In this document: positions 1-7,753 of the stretch, one piece after another | How positions within the stretch are numbered: the first letter of the stretch is position 1 | Layout of the letters: the number at the start of each line of letters is the position of its first letter | NCBI RefSeq assembly: GCF_030680185.1 | Contig: NZ_JAUXVZ010000004.1 | Span: 34,937 to 98,936, forward strand | From: Phenylobacterium sp. | Lineage (GTDB): Bacteria > Pseudomonadota > Alphaproteobacteria > Caulobacterales > Caulobacteraceae | DNA length: 64,000 nucleotides | Reading direction: 5' to 3' | Notes under the pieces: model-generated | The model's input: the letters and a program-made list of their open reading frames with translations, nothing else | The model's database searches: none | What the model was told of the DNA's origin: nothing | Position numbers and translations under genes: made by a program

Positions 1-40
1 CCTGGGGCGCCGCACCGCGAAAGTTTAGGGTCGGGGGATC

Positions 41-991
41 ATGACCGCCGCCGACCCGCCTTCCGCCCCGGCCCTGAGGCCAGACCAGACCGCCGCCCTG
101 ACCCGCAGGATCACCCTGCTGTCGGTGGCCGTAGCCCTGGTTCTGGTCGCCCTGAAGACCGCCGCCTGGCTGGCCAGCGGCTCGGTGGCGGTGCTGGCCT
201 CCCTGGCCGATTCCGGCCTCGACCTGATCGCCTCGCTGATCACCTTTTTCGCCGTGCGCTACGCCGTGGTCCCACCGGACGCCGAGCACCGGTTCGGCCA
301 TGGCAAGGCCGAGGCCTTCGCCAGCCTGATGCAGGCGGGCCTGGTCTTCGCATCGGCCGCCCTGGTGGGGCGCGAGGCCATCGCCAGCCTGCTCGACCCC
401 CAGCCGATCGCCCATGGGGGCTGGGCCATGGCGGTCATGGCTGGCTCCATCGTGCTGACAGGCCTGCTGGTGGCCGCCCAGACCCGGGTGTTGCGCCAGA
501 CCCAGTCGGTGGCCGTCTCCGGCGACCGGGCGCACTATTTCTCCGACCTCGCCTCAAACCTCGCCGCCCTGCTGGGCGTCGCCGGCGCGGCGCTGCTGGG
601 CTTCACCAGCCTGGATGGCGCCGCGGGCCTGGTGGTCGCCGCCATCCTGGTGTGGGCCGCCATCGGCGTCTTCCGCGAGGCCGCCCACCAGCTGATGGAC
701 CATGAACTGCCCGAGGATCAGCGGGCGCTGATCGTGCGGCTGATGACCCAGGACCCTCGCCTGACCGACATCCATCAGCTACGCACCCGCGCCTCAGGGC
801 CCTATGTCCATATCCAGATGCACGCCGACCTGGATCCCGACCTGACCCTGGACGCGGCCCACCAGGTGATCGTCGAGGCCGAGCATCGGCTGCTGAAGCA
901 TTTTCCCGCCGCCGACATCCTGATCCACGCCGATCCGCGGGGCCGGGCCGAACCGCACGGCGGCGCCTTCGCCGAGCCCCCCGCGACCTGA
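41..991 (+). CDS. Cation diffusion facilitator (FieF-like) metal efflux transporter
   Basis: This is a 316-residue inner-membrane protein of the cation diffusion facilitator family, which exports Zn2+/Fe2+-type divalent cations in exchange for protons. About six hydrophobic segments fill residues 24-215. The transport-site signature is complete: D57 and D61 (DSGLD, second membrane segment) and H165/D169 (HYFSD, fifth segment), in the same spacing as in FieF. The FGHGK motif follows the second segment, and a soluble C-terminal domain (about 215-300) with several His/Asp residues is expected to bind metal and dimerise. A GGGGG ribosome site lies 4 nt before the ATG. The exact metal cannot be read from sequence. 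Confidence 0.93.
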   Translation: MTAADPPSAPALRPDQTAALTRRITLLSVAVALVLVALKTAAWLASGSVAVLASLADSGLDLIASLITFFAVRYAVVPPDAEHRFGHGKAEAFASLMQAGLVFASAALVGREAIASLLDPQPIAHGGWAMAVMAGSIVLTGLLVAAQTRVLRQTQSVAVSGDRAHYFSDLASNLAALLGVAGAALLGFTSLDGAAGLVVAAILVWAAIGVFREAAHQLMDHELPEDQRALIVRLMTQDPRLTDIHQLRTRASGPYVHIQMHADLDPDLTLDAAHQVIVEAEHRLLKHFPAADILIHADPRGRAEPHGGAFAEPPAT

Positions 992-1127
992 CGCCGCACG
1001 GCCGAGCAGGCGCCCAGATGGGGCGCCCAAATCAGGATACGAGACCGCTTCGTAAACGCGCCCTTAAGGCCCGTGCGGGCTTATCGAGGCCTGATCAAAC
1101 TGTCCGCATTCGCGGCGAAATGCCGGC

Positions 1128-1814
1128 ATGAGCGTCCAACGCACCCTCTACCACTTCCCGCTCGACCCGGCCTCGCGGCAGGTCCGTCTGGCGCTGGGCG
1201 AAAAACGCCTGGCGTTCGAGGACGTCGTCGTCCGCTATTGGGAACAGCCCGACGATCTGTCGGCGCTCAATCCCTCGGGCCTGACGCCGGTGCTGGTCGA
1301 GGAAGGCCCCAATGGCCGCCTGGTCCTTTGCGAGGGCCGCGCCATCCTCGATCATCTGGAAGAGGCCTATCCCGAGCCCGCCCTGCTGGGCCGCGAGGCC
1401 GCCGACCGGGCCGAGGCGCGGCGCCTGCTGCAGTGGTTCGACCGCAAGTTCGACTATGAGGTCGGCTCCTTCCTGCTGCACGAAAAGATGGAAAAGCGCC
1501 TGCTGCGCATGGGGGCTCCGGACCTGGCAGCCCTGCGGCGGGGGCGCGAGGCTCTGCGCCACCACATGACCTATCTGACGAGCCTGCTGGCGGAGCGCGA
1601 CTGGCTGGCGGGACGACGCCTCAGCCTGGCCGATTTCGCCGGCGCCTCGCACCTGTCGGTGATCGACTATTTCGGCGACGTGCCCTGGCGCGACTTCGGC
1701 GCCGTCAAGACGTGGTACATGACGGTGAAGTCCCGGCCCTGCTTCAGGCCGCTGCTCGCCGATCGCTGGCCGGGGCTCGCGCCCGCGGCCCATTATGACG
1801 ACCTCGATTTCTGA
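1128..1814 (+). CDS. fzlA: FtsZ-binding GST-fold division protein FzlA
   Basis: This 228-residue protein has the glutathione S-transferase fold: a thioredoxin-like N-terminal half (1-85) and an all-helical C-terminal half. The N-terminal [11 protein letters not shown] segment, W38, E119, L136 and the acidic tail ending in DDLDF match my memory of Caulobacter FzlA, an essential factor that binds and curves FtsZ filaments rather than a detoxifying enzyme. That assignment is by recollection of family features, not by alignment. The gene overlaps queG by 20 nt. A generic GST is the alternative. No strong Shine-Dalgarno sequence precedes the ATG. Confidence 0.82.
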   Translation: MSVQRTLYHFPLDPASRQVRLALGEKRLAFEDVVVRYWEQPDDLSALNPSGLTPVLVEEGPNGRLVLCEGRAILDHLEEAYPEPALLGREAADRAEARRLLQWFDRKFDYEVGSFLLHEKMEKRLLRMGAPDLAALRRGREALRHHMTYLTSLLAERDWLAGRRLSLADFAGASHLSVIDYFGDVPWRDFGAVKTWYMTVKSRPCFRPLLADRWPGLAPAAHYDDLDF

Positions 1815-2928
1815 ATCACCTGAAGACCTGATCCGCGCCAAGGCCCTTGAGCTGGGCTTCGACGACTGCCGCCTGGCGCGCGCCGACCAGCCATGGAGCG
1901 CCGGAGCGCGCCTGGCCGAATTCGTCGCCGAGGGTCGCCACGGCGAGATGGCCTGGCTGGAGACCACCCTGGAACGCCGCTCCCACCCCCAGGCCATGTG
2001 GGACAGCGCCCGCTCTGCCGTCATGCTGGGGGTCAACTACGGTCCCGACCACGACCCCCGCGGCGTCCTGGAGCACCCCGATCGCGGGGCGATCTCGGTC
2101 TATGCGCAGGGCTCGGACTATCACGACCTGATCAAGAAGCGGCTGAAGCAGCTGGCGACCTGGATGGCCCAGACCTTCGGAAGCGAGGTGAAGGTCTTCG
2201 TCGACACTGCTCCCCTGCTGGAAAAGCCCCTGGCGCAGGCGTCAGGCCTGGGGTGGCAGGGCAAGCACACCAATCTGGTGTCGCGCCAGTTCGGCTCCTG
2301 GCTGTTCATCGGCTCGGTGCTCACCTCGCTGGAGCTTGAGCCCGATCCGCCCGGCGACGACGCCTGCGGGTCCTGCCGCGCCTGCCTGGAGGTCTGCCCG
2401 ACCAACGCCTTCCCGGCCCCCTACCAGCTCGATGCGCGGCGCTGCATCTCCTACCTGACCATCGAGCTGTCCGGCCCGATCCCGGCTGAATTCCGCCCCG
2501 CGCTCGGCAACCGCATCTATGGCTGCGACGATTGCCTGGCCGTCTGCCCCTGGAACAAGTTCGCCCAGACCGCCCGCGAGCAGCAGCTTCAGGCCCGGGA
2601 AGTCCTGAAGGCCCCGCGCCTGGAAGACCTGGCCACCCTGGATGACCCGGCCTTCCGCGCCCTGTTCACCAAGAGCGCGGTCAAGCGCCTGGGTCGCGAC
2701 CGCTTCGTCCGCAACGTCCTCTACGCCATCGGCAACAGCGGCGACCCTGGTTTGGTCGGGGTGGCGAGGGCGCGGCTGAACGATGAGGCCCCCGTGGTCC
2801 GCGGGGCTGCCGTCTGGGCGCTATCGCAACTGCTGTCCCCTGCAGCCTTCGCCGCCGAGCGGGCGCTGGCCCTGTCGGTCGAAGCCGATGAGGCGGTGCG
2901 GGCGGAGTGGGGGTCAGGCGTGGTCTGA
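1795..2928 (+). CDS. queG: Epoxyqueuosine reductase QueG
   Basis: This 377-residue enzyme catalyses the last step of queuosine synthesis, the cobalamin-dependent reduction of epoxyqueuosine to queuosine in tRNA. Two ferredoxin-type cysteine clusters are visible: [12 protein letters not shown] (about residues 190-200) and CDDCLAVCP (about 244-252), the pair that binds two [4Fe-4S] clusters. The N-terminal half is the QueG reductase domain and the last 90 residues look like HEAT-type helices ([23 protein letters not shown]), as in known QueG. The length is typical. It starts inside the 3' end of fzlA, so the two are probably translationally coupled. Confidence 0.95.
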   Translation: MTTSISESPEDLIRAKALELGFDDCRLARADQPWSAGARLAEFVAEGRHGEMAWLETTLERRSHPQAMWDSARSAVMLGVNYGPDHDPRGVLEHPDRGAISVYAQGSDYHDLIKKRLKQLATWMAQTFGSEVKVFVDTAPLLEKPLAQASGLGWQGKHTNLVSRQFGSWLFIGSVLTSLELEPDPPGDDACGSCRACLEVCPTNAFPAPYQLDARRCISYLTIELSGPIPAEFRPALGNRIYGCDDCLAVCPWNKFAQTAREQQLQAREVLKAPRLEDLATLDDPAFRALFTKSAVKRLGRDRFVRNVLYAIGNSGDPGLVGVARARLNDEAPVVRGAAVWALSQLLSPAAFAAERALALSVEADEAVRAEWGSGVV

Positions 2929-2950
2929 GCGCCAGGGCGGCCAAGCCGTG

Positions 2951-3072
2951 CGTCCTTCGAGGCTCGCTTTCGCTCGCACCTCAGGATGAGGAAATCATGT
3001 GAAAGGCGATGCGCCTCAGTCCGCCCTCATCCTGAGGCGCCCGCAGGGCCTCGAAGGACGAGGGCGGTCGCA
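2951..3072. repeat. Intergenic palindromic repeat, family A, copy 1 (inverted orientation)
   Basis: This is an element of about 120 nt with nested inverted repeats. The outer arms are CGTCCTTCGAGGC (2951-2963) and GCCTCGAAGGACG (3048-3060), and the inner arms are CCTCAGGATGAGG (2979-2991) and CCTCATCCTGAGG (3025-3037). It ends with a GGGCGGTCGC tail. Two further copies occur at about 15480 and 55644, both in the opposite orientation. It lies between convergent genes (queG and the crotonase gene), so a bidirectional terminator role is possible, but there is no T-run. No ORF is present. Confidence 0.85.
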
Positions 3073-3084
3073 ATGAGCGCGCCC

Positions 3085-3903
3085 TCAGTCCGCAAAGACC
3101 GGCGCGCGCTTCTCCATATTGGCCATCACGCTTTCCTTCTGGTTCGCCGACCCGATCAGGGCCCCCTGTTCGGCGCTCTCCACCCGCAGGATCTCGTGCT
3201 GATCGGCCGGGGTCTCGGACAGTTCGATCAGCCGCTTGGCGCCGCGGATCGCCGTCGGGCTTTTGCTGGCGATCTCACGGGCCAGGGCCAGGGCCTCGGC
3301 CAGCGGGTCGGCGCAGACCCGGGTGGCGAAGCCCAGGCGCTGGGCTTCTTCCCCGTCGAAGATGCGGCCGGAATAGGTGAGCTCGCGGATCACGTCGCCG
3401 CGGGCCAGGTGACGCATCAGCACCATGCCGCCCATGTCGGGCACCAGGCCCCACTTGATCTCCATCACCGCCATGCGCGAGTCGGCCGTCACGAAGCGCA
3501 TGTCCGGCGCGAGCGCCAGCTGGAAGCCGCCACCGAAGGCCACCCCATGCACCGCCGCGATCACCGGGACCGGCTGTTCGCGCCAGACCATGACGGCGTG
3601 TTGGGCGCGGTTGGAGCCGCCGGCCGAGCGCTTGGGCGTCAGCAGGGTCTCGCCATCGGCCGCCCCGCGGTTGCGCTCGCCCGAGGCCATGGCGGCGAAG
3701 GAGCCCATGTCGAGGCCGGCGCAGAAGGCCCGCCCCTCCCCCGACAGCACCACGGCGCGGACGCCCTTCGTGGTCTTCAGCGCCTCGCCGGTCTCGATCA
3801 GGGCCGAGAACATGGCGTCGTCCAGGGCGTTCATCTTGTCGGTGCGGACCATGCGCACGTCGGCGACGCCGTCCGTGATCTCCACCTTCACCCGATCGTT
3901 CAT
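3085..3903 (-). CDS. Enoyl-CoA hydratase/isomerase (crotonase) family protein
   Basis: This 272-residue crotonase-fold protein acts on an acyl-CoA thioester. The oxyanion-hole segments are visible as GEGRAFCAGLD (about 57-67) and HGVAFGGGFQLALAPDMRF (about 121-139). The segment KWGLVPDMGGM carries the second acidic active-site region. The exact reaction (hydratase, dehydratase or isomerase) is not determined. I chose the ATG at 3903 because GGGAGG sits 6 nt upstream; the ATG two codons earlier (3909) would directly abut that site, and a longer upstream extension overlaps the tesB gene with no support. Confidence 0.88.
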   Translation of the reverse strand: MNDRVKVEITDGVADVRMVRTDKMNALDDAMFSALIETGEALKTTKGVRAVVLSGEGRAFCAGLDMGSFAAMASGERNRGAADGETLLTPKRSAGGSNRAQHAVMVWREQPVPVIAAVHGVAFGGGFQLALAPDMRFVTADSRMAVMEIKWGLVPDMGGMVLMRHLARGDVIRELTYSGRIFDGEEAQRLGFATRVCADPLAEALALAREIASKSPTAIRGAKRLIELSETPADQHEILRVESAEQGALIGSANQKESVMANMEKRAPVFAD

Positions 3904-3962
3904 GAGCATCCTCCCGCTGGTCTCCCGGCTGTCCCGCCGGCGCAGGGAAAGACTGTCACGGA

Positions 3963-4799
3963 TCAGCCGGGCGGGCGATGGCGGATGAGCGCTTCCTGGG
4001 TCGCCGAGGCCACCAGTCGACCCTGGCGGTCGAAGATGGAGCCGCGGTTGAAGCCCCGCCCGCCCGAGGCCGAGGGGCTGTCCTGCACATAGAGGTGCCA
4101 GTCGGAGAAGTCGCTGGGACGGTGGAACCACAGGGCGTGGTCGAGGCTGGCCACCTGCAGCTCTCCGTCGGGAACGGGATGGGGCCGCAGGCTCGCATCC
4201 AGCAGGCTCATGTCCGAGCCATAGGCCAGGGCGCACTGGTTGACCGCCACGTCGGTCCCCACCGACTGGCGGGCCTTGAACCAGACATCGTAGAGCGGCT
4301 CCAGCGGCTCGGTGCGGCCGCGGCGCTGGGGATTGACGGGGCGAACCTCCACCGGCCAGTCCCGGTCCCGGGGCGGAACGCCGTCGGCTTCGCGCAGCTG
4401 TTCCTCGTTCAGCAGGTCCTCCGGCGGCGCCACGGCGGGCGCCTGATCCTGGTGCTCGAATCCCTCCTCGGGGACCTGAAAGGAGGCGGCCAGGTTGAAG
4501 ATCTGCTTGCCGTTCTGGATCGCGGTCACCCGTCGCACCGAGAACGAGCCGCCGTCCCGGGCCCGGTCCACCTGGAACAGGATGGGGATGGAGGCGTCGC
4601 CCGGCCGGATGAAATAGGCGTGCATGGAGTGGCAGAGCCGGCCTTCGATGGTGCGATAGGCCGCAGTCAGGGCCTGGGCCACCACCTGGCCGCCATAGAT
4701 GCGGCGCCCTTCCCGGGCCGGCGTCAGGCCCCGATAGAGATCGAGTTCGATCTGTTCGAGATTGAGGATTTCCAGCAGTTCGTTCTGCGGTTCGCTCAT
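3963..4799 (-). CDS. tesB: Acyl-CoA thioesterase II (TesB-like)
   Basis: This 278-residue double-hotdog thioesterase hydrolyses medium- to long-chain acyl-CoA. Typical TesB landmarks are the N-terminal LEQIELDLYRG, the first-hotdog GGQVVAQAL, and HSMHAYFIRPGD. The second hotdog contains DMSLLDASLRPH and SLDHALWFHRP, with the active-site Asp, the preceding LDHALWFH helix and the QDSPSASGGRGF strand all present. It overlaps rfbC by 4 nt (ATGA), although the two belong to unrelated pathways, and is followed after about 60 nt by the crotonase gene, a plausible acyl-CoA partner. Confidence 0.93.
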   Translation of the reverse strand: MSEPQNELLEILNLEQIELDLYRGLTPAREGRRIYGGQVVAQALTAAYRTIEGRLCHSMHAYFIRPGDASIPILFQVDRARDGGSFSVRRVTAIQNGKQIFNLAASFQVPEEGFEHQDQAPAVAPPEDLLNEEQLREADGVPPRDRDWPVEVRPVNPQRRGRTEPLEPLYDVWFKARQSVGTDVAVNQCALAYGSDMSLLDASLRPHPVPDGELQVASLDHALWFHRPSDFSDWHLYVQDSPSASGGRGFNRGSIFDRQGRLVASATQEALIRHRPPG

Positions 4800-5356
4800 T
4801 CGAAGATGGCCTCCGGCATGTCCTTCAGGCGGGGCAGGATCTTGTCCTTGTCCGAGGTGATGGCGTCCGCGGGCTCCACCGGCCAGTCGATGGCCAGGTC
4901 CGGATCGTTCCAGAGAACGCCCCCCTCGCAATCGGGCGCATAGAGGCCGTCGACCTTGTAGAATAGCTCGCAATCGTCGGTCAGCGTGCAGTAGCCATGG
5001 GCGAAGCCCCGGGGGACCAGCAGCTGCTCGCCGCCCTCGGCGGTCAGTTCGGCCCCGACCCACTGGCCGAAGGTGGGTGAGCCTGGCCGCACATCGACGG
5101 CGACATCATAGATCGCCCCGCGCAACGCCCGGATCAGCTTGGCCTGAGGGTGGGGGGCGGTCTGGAAATGCAGGCCCCGCACGGTGCCCTTCCTGGCGTT
5201 ATAGGCCTGGTTGTCCTGCACGAAATCACAGGTCACGCCCGCCTCGCCGAGCGTCCTGCGGCTCCAGGTCTCGGCGAACCAGCCACGCGCATCGCCATGG
5301 CGCTTGGGCGTGATAAGCAGAACCTCGGGCAGGGCGAGCGGGGTGATGGTCGTCAT
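4796..5356 (-). CDS. rfbC: dTDP-4-dehydrorhamnose 3,5-epimerase
   Basis: This 186-residue cupin enzyme converts dTDP-4-keto-6-deoxyglucose to dTDP-4-keto-rhamnose on the way to dTDP-L-rhamnose. Family landmarks are GDARGWFAETW (about 20-30), VQDNQAYNARKGTVRGLHFQ with the catalytic His (about 46-65), YDVAVDVRPGSPTFG, and LVPRGFAHGYCTL. Length is normal. The other dTDP-rhamnose genes (rfbA, rfbB, rfbD) are not in the window. It is transcribed divergently from a family 2 glycosyltransferase only about 36 nt away, which suggests a link to surface polysaccharide. Confidence 0.95.
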   Translation of the reverse strand: MTTITPLALPEVLLITPKRHGDARGWFAETWSRRTLGEAGVTCDFVQDNQAYNARKGTVRGLHFQTAPHPQAKLIRALRGAIYDVAVDVRPGSPTFGQWVGAELTAEGGEQLLVPRGFAHGYCTLTDDCELFYKVDGLYAPDCEGGVLWNDPDLAIDWPVEPADAITSDKDKILPRLKDMPEAIFE

Positions 5357-5392
5357 GAATCTCTACGAGTCGCGTTTGGAGCAAGCCTTCGC

Positions 5393-6430
5393 ATGAACGA
5401 GCCTTCCGGCGAAGACAAGGCGCCCCCGGCGCTGAGCGTCGTCATCGTCGCCTATAATAGCGGGGCGACGCTGGCCCGCTGCGTCGCCGCCCTGGCCGCC
5501 CAGACCTTCGCCGATTTCGAGCTGATCATCGTCGATAACGACTCGCCCCAACAGGAGGCGAAGCCCGCCGCCGCCGGATTTCCCGGGACGCGCGTCATCG
5601 AGGCCGGCGGCAATCTCGGCTTCGCCGCCGGGGTCAATCTGGGGGCGCGCGAGGCCCTTGGCCGCTGGCTGGTGCTGCTCAACCCCGACGCCTATCCCGA
5701 TCCCGACTGGCTGGCGCAGCTGGTCGAGGCCAGCCGGCGTCACCCGCGCGTGCTGTCCTTCACCTCCCGCCAGGTGATGGCCCAGGACCGCGCCGTGCTA
5801 GACGGCCTGGGCGATGTCATGTCGGGGCCGGCCATTCCCTATCGCGGCGGCTATCAGACCCCCGATCCCGGCGATACGCCCGAGGGCGAGGTCTTCTCGC
5901 CTTGCGGGGCGGCGATGATGGTCGACCGCGCCCTGTTCCTCCGCCTCGGGGGTCTGGACGAGAGCTTCTTCTGCTATTGCGAGGATGTGGACTTCGGCTA
6001 TCGGCTGCAGCTCGCGGGCGAGCCGACCCTGCTGGTCCCCGGAGCCGTGATCGCCCATGAGGGCTCGGCCTCGTCGGGCGGGCCGAAGTCCGAATTCGCG
6101 GTCTTTCACGGCACGCGCAATCGCTTCTGGGTGCTGATCAAGGATACGCCGGGCCTGCTGCTGCCGCTGGTCCTGCCGCTTCACCTGCTGGCGGTGGCCG
6201 TCATCGCCACCCGGCGGGAGGGCAAGCTTCAGGCGGGCGTCACCTGGCGCGGACTGAAAGCCGCCTTCGCCGACCTGCCAAGGGTCTGGCGTTCGCGGCG
6301 CGCCGTCCAGTCGGGCCGGCGGGTCAGCGCCCTCGCCTTGGCCCGCGCCATGACCTGGAACCCCAACGATCTGCGCGGCCGCCGGCCGGTCATTCGCCCG
6401 CTGCGGCCCAGTCGACGAGGCGCGCCATGA
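5393..6430 (+). CDS. Family 2 glycosyltransferase (rhamnosyltransferase-like)
   Basis: This 345-residue GT-A glycosyltransferase begins with ALSVVIVAYNSGATL, followed by the nucleotide-sugar binding IIVDNDS and the metal-binding segment LLNPDAYPDP (about 101-110). The C-terminal part (FCYCEDVDFGYRLQ, then VLIKDTPGLLLPLVLPLHLLAV) resembles polysaccharide rhamnosyl- and other hexosyltransferases with a hydrophobic tail segment near residue 265. The ATG at 5393 was chosen because the nucleotide-binding domain starts right after it; an upstream in-frame extension overlaps rfbC antisense. Its 3' end overlaps the convergent argE by 41 nt. The sugar donor is inferred only from the neighbouring rfbC. 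Confidence 0.88.
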   Translation: MNEPSGEDKAPPALSVVIVAYNSGATLARCVAALAAQTFADFELIIVDNDSPQQEAKPAAAGFPGTRVIEAGGNLGFAAGVNLGAREALGRWLVLLNPDAYPDPDWLAQLVEASRRHPRVLSFTSRQVMAQDRAVLDGLGDVMSGPAIPYRGGYQTPDPGDTPEGEVFSPCGAAMMVDRALFLRLGGLDESFFCYCEDVDFGYRLQLAGEPTLLVPGAVIAHEGSASSGGPKSEFAVFHGTRNRFWVLIKDTPGLLLPLVLPLHLLAVAVIATRREGKLQAGVTWRGLKAAFADLPRVWRSRRAVQSGRRVSALALARAMTWNPNDLRGRRPVIRPLRPSRRGAP

Positions 6431-7580
6431 AGGCCCCGCCCCGCTCCATCTGAGAGACCTCGACGAACTCGTCAGGCTGGTGGGCCTGATCGATGGAGCC
6501 CGGCCCGCAGATGACGGTGGAGAATCCCGCCTCCTGGAACTGGCCAGCCTCGGCGGCGAAGGCCACCACCCGGGCCGGACCATTGTCGCCGGCCAGCCGG
6601 CGGGCGAAGGCCTCGGCCACGCCATCGGTTTCCGGCGCTAAGGGCGGGGTGTGCGAGCGCTGGACCACCTCGACCCCGGTGTCGGGGAAGCGGGCCTTGA
6701 GCGCGGCGTCGGCGGCCTCGCAGGCGGCGAAGAAGGGCGCCAGCACCACCTTGGGGTCCAGACCCGGCGGGCTGCGCAGGTCGAAGAAGAAGACGCATTC
6801 CCGGGCCAGGATGTTCACCGCCGTGCCGCCGTTCACCTGACCGACGGTCAGGGTCGCGTGCCTGGGCGTGAACGGCGAGGCCGGATCGGCGTCACGCTCC
6901 AGCTGTTCGGCCAGGTCGCACAGCATCCCCATCAGCCGGATGGCCACCATGTTGGCCGAGGCGCCCAGCTGGGTCTGGCTTGAATGGGCCTCATGACCGC
7001 GGACCGTGACGCGGAAGGTGTTGATCCCCTTGTGGCCGCTGACGGCCTCCATATTGGTGGGCTCGCCGACCACCACCAGGGCGGGCCTTGGCAGCTCGCT
7101 GGCGATGATGCGGATCATGTCCGGCGCGCCGATGCAGCCCACCTCCTCGTCATAGGAAAAGGCCAGGTGGACCGGCTTCTTGGGCTGGGCGGCGAGGATG
7201 TCGGGAATGGCCGCCAGGGAAAGCGCCAGGAAGCCCTTCATGTCGCAGGTCCCCCGGCCATAGAGGCGACCGTCCCGCGGGGTGACCTTGAAGGGATCCG
7301 AGGTCCAGGGCTGGCCGTCCACCGGCACCACGTCGGTATGGCCCGACAGCACCACGCCGCCGGGAATGTCCGGACCAATGGTGGCGATCAGATTGGTCTT
7401 GGTCCCGTCGGCGTTGGGAACCCGGCGATGGCCCACCCCATGGCCGTCCAGATAGGCCTCGACCCATTCGATCAGGGCCAGGTTGGACAGGCGGGAGGTG
7501 GTGTCGAAGGCCACCAGGCGGTCGAGGATCTCGAGGGCCCTGGGGGTGAGCGTCTGGGGGAGGGTCTGGGAGGATGACAT
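6390..7580 (-). CDS. argE: Acetylornithine deacetylase
   Basis: This 396-residue M20-family metallohydrolase removes the acetyl group from N-acetylornithine in arginine synthesis. Dizinc-site landmarks are SGHTDVVPV (about 79-87), GRGTCDMKGF (about 107-116), EEVGCIGAPD (about 145-154) with the catalytic Glu pair, VGEPTN, and a C-terminal CGPGSIDQAHQPDEF with the final His. The dimerisation insert (KGINTFRVTVRGHEAHSS) is present. Overall features fit ArgE better than succinyl-DAP desuccinylase. The last 14 codons overlap the end of the convergent glycosyltransferase gene. Confidence 0.92.
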   Translation of the reverse strand: MSSSQTLPQTLTPRALEILDRLVAFDTTSRLSNLALIEWVEAYLDGHGVGHRRVPNADGTKTNLIATIGPDIPGGVVLSGHTDVVPVDGQPWTSDPFKVTPRDGRLYGRGTCDMKGFLALSLAAIPDILAAQPKKPVHLAFSYDEEVGCIGAPDMIRIIASELPRPALVVVGEPTNMEAVSGHKGINTFRVTVRGHEAHSSQTQLGASANMVAIRLMGMLCDLAEQLERDADPASPFTPRHATLTVGQVNGGTAVNILARECVFFFDLRSPPGLDPKVVLAPFFAACEAADAALKARFPDTGVEVVQRSHTPPLAPETDGVAEAFARRLAGDNGPARVVAFAAEAGQFQEAGFSTVICGPGSIDQAHQPDEFVEVSQMERGGAFMARLVDWAAAGE

Positions 7581-7753
7581 GGGGCGAGCCTAGACCTCTG
7601 TGTCGCCCGGCTCCAGCCATCGCCGCGCAACAGCGCCACGGGACCGCGCCTCATCGGAAAGCGCCCAGCTTTCGCCCAACCGCAGCCGGTCGGTCGCCGA
7701 TGGGCGCCCACATCCTGGCCGTGTCTTTCACGGGGCGTTAAGTGGCGAGCACC

